Of a DNA stretch of 13,640 bases, positions 1-8,617 are shown in pieces. The notes beneath the pieces are model-generated. The model searched no databases, was not told where the DNA came from, and saw only the letters and a program-made list of their open reading frames with translations. The DNA is from Pseudomonadota bacterium. GTDB lineage: Bacteria; Pseudomonadota; Alphaproteobacteria; Rhizobiales; Beijerinckiaceae. The stretch spans positions 1 through 13,640 of the forward strand of contig JAGWRL010000055.1 in assembly GCA_028876585.1 (NCBI GenBank). Direction: 5' to 3'. The position numbers were made by a program, and so were the translations under genes. Every line of letters starts with the position of its first letter. Positions within the stretch are counted from its first letter, which is position 1.

Positions 1-1
1 C

Positions 2-460
2 GGCGTCGAGGACCTCGCCCACCTGCCCGCGCCGCGCCGCGCCCACGCCAAGCCGAAGGCGCCCGCGGCCTCCGCGATCGGCGCGGCTCTGGCCGCGCTC
101 GACGCGCATCAACCGCTCAACGCGCTGACCCGCGCCGTCCACGCCGCCGCCTGGTGCGACGCGCGCGGCGCCATCGCGCTGGCGCGCGAAGACGTCGGCC
201 GCCACAACGCGCTCGACAAATGCATCGGCGCGTTGCTGCGCCGGGGCGCGGCGGCGCACGACGGCTTTTTCCTCGTCACCAGCCGCTGTTCCTATGAGAT
301 GGTCGCCAAGGCGGCCGCGTTCGGCGCGCAGGCGCTGGTCAGCGTCTCGGCCCCGACCTCGCTGGCGCTGCAATTGGCGCAGGCCGCCGGCCTCGCGCTT
401 GTCGTCACCGCGCGGCGCGATGGCGCGCTGGCGTTCGAGCCCCTGGGAGTGCCTGCGTGA
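2..460 (+). CDS. fdhD: Formate dehydrogenase accessory protein FdhD/FdsC, C-terminal part (5' end outside the window)
   Basis: FdhD-family proteins carry sulfur from the cysteine desulfurase to the molybdenum cofactor and help load bis-MGD into the catalytic subunit of formate dehydrogenase in the cytoplasm. The visible 152 residues read open from base 2 and hold the family hallmarks EDVGRHNALDK (bases about 197-229) and SRCSYEMVAKAA (bases about 281-316), followed by the conserved C-terminal alpha/beta segment. The N-terminal half, where the family's conserved cysteine motif lies, is beyond the left edge and cannot be checked. The stop codon overlaps the GTG start of fdsD by four bases (GTGA), so the two are translationally coupled. 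The order fdhD then fdsD is the end of a typical fdsGBACD operon for a soluble NAD-dependent enzyme, so the catalytic subunits probably lie just to the left. The family call is firm; the alternative name fdsC depends on that context. Confidence 0.93.
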   Translation, partial: GVEDLAHLPAPRRAHAKPKAPAASAIGAALAALDAHQPLNALTRAVHAAAWCDARGAIALAREDVGRHNALDKCIGALLRRGAAAHDGFFLVTSRCSYEMVAKAAAFGAQALVSVSAPTSLALQLAQAAGLALVVTARRDGALAFEPLGVPA

Positions 461-693
461 GCCACGCAAAGCTGGAAAAATTCGCCCATATGGCCAACCA
501 GATCGGCGACGCCTTCATCGCGCAGGCGCCCGAACAGGCGGCGCAGAACGCGGCGACGCATGTGCGGAAGTTCTGGACGCCGAAGATGATCGCGCAGACA
601 TTGGCGGCGCTCGACAGTCAACAGATTCGTCTCAACGAGACGGCGGCCGCGGGATTTGCTATCCTGCGCAAGGAATTCGCCGCCGCGGAATAA
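457..693 (+). CDS. fdsD: NAD-dependent formate dehydrogenase delta subunit FdsD
   Basis: This 78-residue protein matches the small delta subunit of soluble molybdenum-dependent formate dehydrogenases. Features seen are the KLEKFAHMANQIGDAF start (family form K-x-x-x-MANQI) and a central HVRKFWTPKMIAQTL block (family form HLRKFWDPRM). The usual length is about 65-80 residues, so it looks complete. It is not catalytic; in the Rhodobacter and Cupriavidus enzymes the subunit is needed for assembly or stability of the complex, which makes NADH from formate in the cytoplasm. The start is GTG at 457, overlapping the fdhD stop as GTGA, which favours translational coupling over a separate ribosome binding site. 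The MFS carrier gene begins 30 bases after the stop, so all three genes are probably one transcript. The last residues (KEFAAAE) are not diagnostic. Confidence 0.93.
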   Translation: MSHAKLEKFAHMANQIGDAFIAQAPEQAAQNAATHVRKFWTPKMIAQTLAALDSQQIRLNETAAAGFAILRKEFAAAE

Positions 694-723
694 AACCGTC
701 GCAGCTATCCAGGGGGGAAATTT

Positions 724-2361
724 ATGACGGCGACATCAGCGCCCGCCAATTCCGGCCATAGTTGGTTGGATAAGGGGGCCACCATCGCAAAGCCCGGCTT
801 CAACCGCTGGCTGGTGCCGCCGGCGGCGCTCGCCATCCACCTCTGCATTGGCATGTCCTACGGCCTCAGCGTGTTCTGGCTGCCGCTCAGCAAGGCGATC
901 GGCGGCGCGGCGCCGGCCGAATGCAAGGACATGTCGGTGTGGGGGGCGCTGACGACGACGACCTGCAACTGGCGCGTCAGCGATCTGCTCGTCACCTTCA
1001 CCATCGGCATCGTGATGCTTGGCCTGTCGGCCGCCCTGTTTGGCGGTTGGTTGGAGCGCGCCGGCCCGCGCAAGGCGGGGCTGGTGGCGGCGTTCTGCTG
1101 GGGCGGCGGCTTCCTGGGCGCCGCACTCGGCGTCTACGCGCACCAACTCTGGATGATCTGGCTGTTTCTCGGCTTCGTCGGCGGCATCGGGCTCGGCCTG
1201 GGCTACATCTCGCCGGTCTCGACGCTGGTCAAATGGTTCCCCGACCGGCGCGGCATGGCCACCGGCATGGCGATCATGGGCTTTGGCGGCGGCGCGATGA
1301 TCGGCGCGCCGCTCGCCAACATGTTGATGACCCATTTCAAGACCGCCGATTCCGTCGGCGCCTGGCAGGCGATGGCGGTGATGGGCGTCGGCTATTTCGT
1401 GTTCATGTGCGCCGGCGCGCTCGGCTATCGCGTATCGCCCGAGGGCTGGCGGCCGGAGGGCTGGACGCCGCCGACCGACAAGGCGCATGCGATGATCACG
1501 CGCGATTACGTGGCGCTCAACGATGCGCACAAGACGCCGCAGTTCTGGTTCATCTGGGGCGTGTTGTGCCTGAACGTGTCGGCCGGCATCGGCGTGCTGG
1601 CGATGGCCTCTCCCATGTTACAGGAGATTTTCGGCGGCAGCCTGATCGGCCATCCCGAGACCGGTTTCTCCGCGCTCGACGCGGCGCAAAAGACCGACAT
1701 CGCCAAGATCGCCGCCGGCTTCGTCGGGCTGTTGTCACTGTTCAACATCGCCGGTCGCTTCTTCTGGGCCTCGACGTCGGACAAGATCGGCCGCAAGGCG
1801 ACCTATTACACCTTCTTCGTGCTCGGCATCGTGCTCTACGCCCTCGCGCCGACGCTGGCCCACGCCGGTCAGAAGGCGCTGTTCGTCGCCGCCGTCTGCG
1901 TCATCCTGTCGATGTACGGCGGCGGCTTCGCCACCGTGCCGGCCTATCTCGCCGACATTTTCGGCGCCCGCTTCGTCGGCGCCATCCACGGCCGGCTGTT
2001 GACCGCGTGGTCGACGGCGGGCGTCGTCGGCCCGTTGGTGGTCGGCTACATCAGAGACGCGCAAATCTCCGCCGGCGTCGAGCGGGCGCTGGTCTATGAC
2101 CGCACGCTGTACATTCTCTCGGGCTTCCTCGTGGCGGGCCTGATCTGCAACGCTCTGGTGCGGCCGGTCGCATCGAAATGGCTGATGAAGGACGAGGGAG
2201 GCGCGCGGGCCGAGACGCGCGGCGGCGAAGGCCAATCGTTCGGCATCGGGCTCAGCGGCGGTTTCGGCGTCGGCTCCGCGTTGGCTTGGCTGGCGGTCGG
2301 CCTGCCGATCGCCTGGGGCGTTTGGCAGACGCTGCAAAGCGCGGTGCGCATCTTCCAGTAA
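724..2361 (+). CDS. MFS transporter of the oxalate/formate antiporter (OFA) family, probable formate or carboxylate carrier
   Basis: A 545-residue inner-membrane carrier of the major facilitator superfamily. TM1 covers about residues 32-55 (including GMSYGLSVFWLPL) and TM2 about 88-108. The MFS loop 2-3 motif region reads GGWLERAGPRKAG (107-119), and a second-half counterpart reads SDKIGRKATYYT. The segment GLGYISPVSTLVKWFPDRRG with the following GMAIMGFGGGAMIG is characteristic of OxlT-like proteins. The protein is longer than the roughly 420 residues of OxlT. The extra length includes a TM1-TM2 loop with Cys67 and Cys81, and a C-terminal hydrophobic helix at about 518-537 beyond the usual twelve. 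A strong Shine-Dalgarno AGGGGGG (711-717) fixes the ATG at 724. It lies 30 bases after fdsD, so formate is the most natural substrate, but this is inferred from context; oxalate or another small carboxylate is possible. Confidence 0.86.
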   Translation: MTATSAPANSGHSWLDKGATIAKPGFNRWLVPPAALAIHLCIGMSYGLSVFWLPLSKAIGGAAPAECKDMSVWGALTTTTCNWRVSDLLVTFTIGIVMLGLSAALFGGWLERAGPRKAGLVAAFCWGGGFLGAALGVYAHQLWMIWLFLGFVGGIGLGLGYISPVSTLVKWFPDRRGMATGMAIMGFGGGAMIGAPLANMLMTHFKTADSVGAWQAMAVMGVGYFVFMCAGALGYRVSPEGWRPEGWTPPTDKAHAMITRDYVALNDAHKTPQFWFIWGVLCLNVSAGIGVLAMASPMLQEIFGGSLIGHPETGFSALDAAQKTDIAKIAAGFVGLLSLFNIAGRFFWASTSDKIGRKATYYTFFVLGIVLYALAPTLAHAGQKALFVAAVCVILSMYGGGFATVPAYLADIFGARFVGAIHGRLLTAWSTAGVVGPLVVGYIRDAQISAGVERALVYDRTLYILSGFLVAGLICNALVRPVASKWLMKDEGGARAETRGGEGQSFGIGLSGGFGVGSALAWLAVGLPIAWGVWQTLQSAVRIFQ

Positions 2362-2404
2362 AAGCAAGACGCCGGCGGGTTACGTCCCCAACACGCCCGC
2401 CGGC
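2358..2404 (-). terminator. Probable intrinsic terminator of the idi-hemC unit
   Basis: A perfect 9-bp inverted repeat, GCCGGCGGG (2371-2379) and CCCGCCGGC (2396-2404), encloses a 16-base loop. Read on the minus strand, the hairpin is followed by the T-rich run TCTTGCTTTTA, as expected of a Rho-independent terminator. The stem uses the last codons and the stop of hemC, and the T-run lies over the end of the convergent MFS gene. On the plus strand no T-run follows, so it probably serves only the hemC side. The two genes are 18 bases apart tail to tail. Confidence 0.55.
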
Positions 2405-3297
2405 AGCCGCGCCAGCAGATCGCGTCCCGCCGCCGCGCCGATCTCGGCCGCGTCCCGCGCCCGCCCGGCGCGCTCGATCTCGAACGCCTGCGAGCCGTCG
2501 GCGCGATAGACCGCGCCGCGAAACCGCAACGCATCGCCGTCGAGCACGGCGTGGCCGGCGATCGGCGTCTTGCACGAGCCGTCGAGCACGGCGAGGAACG
2601 CGCGCTCGCACGCGAGCGCCTGTCCCGTCGCCGCATCGAGGATCGGCGCCAATGCGGCGAGCGCGGCGTGATTGTCGCCGCGCGCGGTGAGGCCGATCGC
2701 GCCCTGCCCGACGGCGGGCAGGAATTCCTCGACCGACAGCAACGCCGTCGCGCGATGCGCCAGACCTAAGCGCTTGAGCCCGGCGTAGGCCAGCAGCGTC
2801 GCGTCGATCTCGCCGCGCTCGGCCTTGTTGAGCCGGGTCTCGACATTGCCGCGCAGCAGGCCGACTTGCAGGTCCGGCCGCAGCCGCTTCGCCTGCGCCT
2901 GCCGTCGCAGCGAGGCGGTGCCGAGCGTGCCGCCTTGCGGCAGCCCCGCGAAACTGGTGGCGCGGGCGGAAATCAGCGCGTCGCGCACGTCCTCGCGCGC
3001 GAGATAGCCGGCGACGACAATTCCGTCGGGCAGCCGCGTCGGCAGGTCTTTTGAGGAATGCACCGCCAGCTCGATTTCGCCGCGCAGCATGGCGGCGTCG
3101 ATCTCCTTGGTGAACAGCCCCTTGCCGCCGGATTCGCTCAGCGCGCGATCCTGGATCATGTCGCCGCTGGTCTTGATCACGACGATCTCGAACGCGGCCG
3201 CGTCCTCGCCGAGGGCGGCGGCGAGCCGGCGCTGCGTCTCGTGCGCCTGCGCGAGCGCCAGCGGCGAGCCGCGCGTGCCGATGCGGAGCCGGGCCAT
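2380..3297 (-). CDS. hemC: Hydroxymethylbilane synthase (porphobilinogen deaminase)
   Basis: HemC joins four porphobilinogen molecules into hydroxymethylbilane in the common cytoplasmic pathway to haem, sirohaem, cobalamin and chlorophylls. The 305-residue protein is of normal length and carries the whole set of family signatures: RIGTRGSPLALAQ at the N-terminus, HSSKDLP with the catalytic aspartate at residue 84, GTASLRRQAQ (126-135), LLRGNVETRLNK (147-158), PAVGQGAIGL (194-203), and GSCKTPIAG with Cys242, the residue that holds the dipyrromethane cofactor. The frame is open further upstream to 3423, but that stretch lies inside idi and has no family similarity; the ATG at 3297 gives the canonical MARLRIGTRG start. 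Only one base separates it from the idi stop (TGAGATG), so translation is probably coupled. In many alphaproteobacteria hemC sits near hemD or hemE; here its partner is an isoprenoid gene. Confidence 0.97.
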   Translation of the reverse strand: MARLRIGTRGSPLALAQAHETQRRLAAALGEDAAAFEIVVIKTSGDMIQDRALSESGGKGLFTKEIDAAMLRGEIELAVHSSKDLPTRLPDGIVVAGYLAREDVRDALISARATSFAGLPQGGTLGTASLRRQAQAKRLRPDLQVGLLRGNVETRLNKAERGEIDATLLAYAGLKRLGLAHRATALLSVEEFLPAVGQGAIGLTARGDNHAALAALAPILDAATGQALACERAFLAVLDGSCKTPIAGHAVLDGDALRFRGAVYRADGSQAFEIERAGRARDAAEIGAAAGRDLLARLPAGVLGT

Positions 3298-3298
3298 C

Positions 3299-3835
3299 TC
3301 AGGCCGCCAGACCGGAGAACATCTCGTCGGCGTAGGCGCGCATGTAATGCCGGAACCAGTAGGTATAGGCTTCGGGATGCGCGGCGATGCGGGCGCGCAG
3401 GTCGGCGCGCGACACCCATTCATAGCCGGAAACCTCGGCCGGATCGGGCGTCACCACGCCCTCGTATTCGCCCACGAACAGATGCACCACCTCGTCCTCG
3501 ATCAGCCCATTGCCGACCTCGGCGCGGTAATGCGTGCGCAGCACGAATTTCAGCTCGCAATCGACCCCGAGTTCCTCGCGCAGGCGTCGGCGCGCGGCGT
3601 CATCGACCGGTTCGCCGGCGCGCGGATGGGTGCAGCAGGCGTTGGTCCACAGGCCGCCGGAGTGATATTTGCCGAACGCGCGCCGCTGCAACAACATGCG
3701 GGCGCGCCGGTCGAGCACGCAGACCGAAATCGCGCGATGGCGCAGGCCGCGTCGATGCGCTTCGAGTTTTGGCGCGAGGCCGATTTCGCGATCCGCCTCG
3801 TCGACCAGGATGATGTTTTCTTCGTCGTCTTTCAT
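3299..3835 (-). CDS. idi: Isopentenyl-diphosphate delta-isomerase, type I
   Basis: Idi interconverts isopentenyl and dimethylallyl diphosphate, the building blocks of quinone tails, carotenoids and the squalene used for hopanoids. The 178-residue protein is of the metal-dependent Nudix-fold type I, not the flavin type II. It shows GLWTNACCTHPRAGE (residues 61-75), where Cys68 and His70 align with the catalytic Cys and metal-binding His of the E. coli enzyme (WTNSVCGHP). REELG (86-90) sits in the Nudix-box position, and IEDEVVHLF (112-120) has Glu114 and Glu116 at the metal and catalytic glutamates. A C-terminal YTYWFRHYM helix follows. A GTG three codons upstream (3844) is an alternative start; the ATG at 3835, preceded by a GGGG stretch, is preferred. 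The stop is one base from the hemC ATG, and an unrecognised gene ends 75 bases upstream, so all three may be co-transcribed. Confidence 0.95.
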   Translation of the reverse strand: MKDDEENIILVDEADREIGLAPKLEAHRRGLRHRAISVCVLDRRARMLLQRRAFGKYHSGGLWTNACCTHPRAGEPVDDAARRRLREELGVDCELKFVLRTHYRAEVGNGLIEDEVVHLFVGEYEGVVTPDPAEVSGYEWVSRADLRARIAAHPEAYTYWFRHYMRAYADEMFSGLAA

Positions 3836-3910
3836 GCGCCCCACGCCAAAGCGTCGTCACGGGGCGCTGATATAGCGCAGTTGCGCCGGCGCCGAAACCG
3901 CGCCACGCCG

Positions 3911-4441
3911 TCAAACGGTGAGCGCGTCGTCGGCGAGATAATGCGTCAGCGTGTCGTAGACGGCGCCGCCGGCGGGCGCGTCGGCCGGGGGCGAATCGGG
4001 CGCGGCGGCGCTGTCGTGATACAGATCGGCGGCGTTCGACAGCCGCCCGAAATTGCCGGTCCACAGCGGGGCGGCGGGCTCGCTCGCGGGCTGCCCGGCG
4101 CAGCGCTCGACCAGCACCTCCATCTCCAGCGCGTCGGCGGCGGCGCGCGCGCGCTCGATGTCGCCGTCGCGCACCGCCAGCAGCAACACGTTGAGATGGC
4201 CGAAGAAATCGAACAGGCCGGGATCGGGCGGCGGCTCCTCGGCGCCGGCCCCGAGACGCCAAATCTGCGATTTGAAGCGATTGGCGAAATCGACGTCGAA
4301 GGCCGCGCCTTCTTCGTGGGGCGGCGGCGCGGCGTCGGGCTCGCGGGCGTGCGGCGGATCGTCCGGCGCGCGGCGATCGCCGGCGCGGTGGCGTTTATCG
4401 CGCGTGACGTCGGTCACGGCGCCCAGACCCGGCACAAACAT
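3911..4441 (-). CDS. Hypothetical protein, unrecognised, first gene of the idi-hemC unit
   Basis: I do not recognise this 176-residue protein. The N-terminal 45 residues are polar and rich in Arg, Asp and Pro (likely disordered). A folded-looking core follows at about residues 48-145: DVDFANRFKSQIWRL, then GLFDFFGHLNVLLLAVRDG and DIERARAAADALEMEVLVE, which look like two or three amphipathic helices, then LWTGNFGRLSNAADLYHD. A Pro/Ala-rich linker and a short YDTLTHYLADDAL tail close it. No signal peptide or membrane helix is evident. The ATG at 4441 is chosen because a good Shine-Dalgarno, AGGAGA, sits seven bases upstream; longer starts would run into the divergent hrpB region. The ordered composition argues for a real gene rather than a GC-rich shadow. 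It is read towards idi, 75 bases away, so a link to isoprenoid or tetrapyrrole metabolism is possible but unproven. Confidence 0.68.
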   Translation of the reverse strand: MFVPGLGAVTDVTRDKRHRAGDRRAPDDPPHAREPDAAPPPHEEGAAFDVDFANRFKSQIWRLGAGAEEPPPDPGLFDFFGHLNVLLLAVRDGDIERARAAADALEMEVLVERCAGQPASEPAAPLWTGNFGRLSNAADLYHDSAAAPDSPPADAPAGGAVYDTLTHYLADDALTV

Positions 4442-4448
4442 CGCGAAA

Positions 4449-4454
4449 TCTCCT
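4449..4454 (-). promoter_or_regulatory. Ribosome binding site of the hypothetical gene upstream of idi
   Basis: On the minus strand AGGAGA lies seven bases before the ATG at 4441. It decides the start of the hypothetical protein, whose frame stays open much further upstream. Confidence 0.6.
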
Positions 4455-4498
4455 GTCGGCAAGCCTCCAAACGACACGAAACGCCATCCCACCCATCG

Positions 4499-4517
4499 CT
4501 CGCGCAGCTTGCGCGAG
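4499..4517. repeat. Perfect 8-bp inverted repeat in the divergent intergenic region
   Basis: CTCGCGCA (4499-4506) and TGCGCGAG (4510-4517) are exact reverse complements around a 3-base centre. The site lies 58 bases upstream of the minus-strand hypothetical gene and about 100 bases upstream of hrpB, a position suited to an operator or a 5'-UTR hairpin. In DNA this GC-rich such repeats also arise by chance. The rest of 4442-4617 shows only TTGAAC at 4550-4555, a weak -35 candidate for hrpB. Confidence 0.3.
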
Positions 4518-4617
4518 GCTGACCGGCGCGGCGGCGTGATTACGCAATCTTGAACATTTGCGCCGGGGCGAGAATTTCTATTCCCACCCGCCCCCTCGCC
4601 CGGATACCAAGCGCGTG

Positions 4618-7089
<2,472 letters not shown>

Positions 7090-7177
7090 GCCGGTGGCGT
7101 GCTGCCTTGCGGCGGCGCGTTTTCTGCTAACCTGGCGCCGGATCGACGCAGCCGCAGCGGCGCGTTCGGGGGGCTCA

Positions 7178-8395
7178 ATGTCGGACACGCGCGTTTCCTC
7201 TGCCGTCAATCCCTGGTTTGCGCTCTGGTTTCGGCCCCGCGCCGCGATCGATGCGGCGCTCGCGCGCGGCCCCGGCGCGACCCCGTTGCTGATCGCGGTG
7301 GCGGCCGCCCTGTTCGGCGCGATCACGGCGCTGGCGGATAATGCGGCGCTGGAGGCGGCGTGGCCGGGACCCCGGACCTGGATCGTCGCCGCCGCCGCCG
7401 CCGCGATCATCGTCGCGCTGGCTGTCGTGGGCTACTATCTCAACGGCTGGCTGCTCAACGCCGCCGCGCATCTCTTCGCCGGACGCGGCACGGCGCGGGC
7501 GACGCGCGCGGCCGTCGCCTGGAGCGTGGTCCCGCTGCTCGCCGTCGACCTCGTCGTTTTGGCGTCGGTCTGGATGTGGCCGGGATCGGCCGCGCCGGCC
7601 GGCTGGCAGGTCGCGATGTCGGGGGTGCGGGTCTTCGCCTCGCTGTGGTCGCTCGGGCTCGCCTTGTCGATGCTCGGGCATGTGCAGGGGTTTGACGGAT
7701 ATCGCGCCTTCGCCGCCTTGCTGATCGGTTCGCTGCTGCCCGCGCTCGTCATCGCCCTGCTCGTGCGCGCCTTCCTGCTCCAGCCGTTCAACACGCCGAG
7801 CGGCTCGATGGCGCCGACGCTGTTGAACGGCGATTACGTCTTCGCCGGCAAGGCGGATTACGGCTACGGCCGCTATTCCTTTCCCTTCGATCTGTTCTCA
7901 TTTCGCGGACGAATCCTTGGCCATGCGCCGGCGCGCGGCGACGTCGTCGTCTTTCGCCATAACGACCAGGATTGGGTGAAGCGCATCGTCGGGCTGCCGG
8001 GCGAGACCGTGCAGTTGCAGGCAGGGCGGCTCTATATCGACGGCCAGATGATTGAGCGGCGCGCGGTCGCGCCCGATCCCGACCTGCTCGACGCCCTGGG
8101 CAAGCCGATGACCGCGCCGACTTACGAGGAGCAATTGCCGGGCGGCGCGGCTCACCTCATCGTGCAATTGCACGGCGACGACGGCCCGGGATCGAACACG
8201 AAGCCGTTCGATATCCCGCAGGATTCCTATTTCGTGCTGGGCGACAACCGCGACAATTCGACGGATTCGCGGATGGCCGGGGTCGGGTTCGTCGCGTTCG
8301 ACGACCTGATCGGCCGCGCCGATCTGATTTTCTTTTCCCGCGCCGACGCCCCGCCGCGCCCCCGGTTCGACAGGGTGGGGACGCGGGTGAGATAG
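7178..8395 (+). CDS. lepB: Signal peptidase I with N-terminal Yip1-like membrane domain
   Basis: The C-terminal half is a type I signal peptidase, which removes signal peptides from exported proteins on the outer face of the inner membrane. It has the catalytic serine box NTPSGSMAPTLLNGD with Ser210, the general-base lysine Lys268 in DWVKRIVGLPGE, and the signature GDNRDNSTDSR (355-365). The first 180 or so residues are unusual: NPWFALWFRPRAAIDAAL followed by hydrophobic segments at about 37-53, 68-86, 113-131 and 150-167, resembling a Yip1-family domain. The fifth helix (178-200) runs straight into the serine box and should act as the peptidase anchor; five helices put the catalytic domain outside the cytoplasm, as required. 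The ATG at 7178 follows a G-rich stretch; the frame is open to 7007, but that lies within hrpB. Canonical neighbours of lepB (rnc, era) are absent, so this may be a second signal peptidase. Confidence 0.92.
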   Translation: MSDTRVSSAVNPWFALWFRPRAAIDAALARGPGATPLLIAVAAALFGAITALADNAALEAAWPGPRTWIVAAAAAAIIVALAVVGYYLNGWLLNAAAHLFAGRGTARATRAAVAWSVVPLLAVDLVVLASVWMWPGSAAPAGWQVAMSGVRVFASLWSLGLALSMLGHVQGFDGYRAFAALLIGSLLPALVIALLVRAFLLQPFNTPSGSMAPTLLNGDYVFAGKADYGYGRYSFPFDLFSFRGRILGHAPARGDVVVFRHNDQDWVKRIVGLPGETVQLQAGRLYIDGQMIERRAVAPDPDLLDALGKPMTAPTYEEQLPGGAAHLIVQLHGDDGPGSNTKPFDIPQDSYFVLGDNRDNSTDSRMAGVGFVAFDDLIGRADLIFFSRADAPPRPRFDRVGTRVR

Positions 8396-8617
8396 CGGGC
8401 GCATTCCTGGCGGCGCGCGGCCGCTCTTGCCGGCGCCGCCCGCGTCCGGCTTGGGCGCAAGCGCAACGCGTCCGCCATCCGCCCTATGGCCAGTCGCCGG
8501 AATGGGCGCAGCGGCGCGTCAGGCGGATTCAGGCGGAGGAGGACGATATCGGCTGCCCGCGCTGAGGCGGAACCCCGACTTTCCGCGCCCGCGCCGATCT
8601 GGCATAGGCTCGCGGCC
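8396..8617 (+). other. Intergenic region between signal peptidase and shc
   Basis: These 222 bases hold no gene with a start codon that I can support. A nested GC-rich inverted repeat (GCGGGC at 8395-8400 with GCCCGC at 8438-8443) follows the signal peptidase stop but lacks a T-run. TAGGCT at 8605-8610, seven bases before the shc ATG, is a weak -10 candidate. One frame (ending at the TGA 8563-8565) gives a protein-like tail rich in acidic and aromatic residues but has no start. Confidence 0.4.

Noticed and set aside
3298..3423. Upstream extension of hemC by 42 codons
   Set aside because: The added residues lie inside idi in another frame and the canonical HemC start MARLRIGTRG is at 3297.
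3089..4522. 477-codon plus-strand open frame opposite hemC, idi and the hypothetical gene
   Set aside because: It crosses three minus-strand genes, two of them certain, and has no recognisable domain.
4558..4617. TTG start giving hrpB 20 more residues
   Set aside because: No ribosome binding site; the added residues are Pro/Arg-rich and unlike HrpB N-termini, which begin close to the ATG at 4618.
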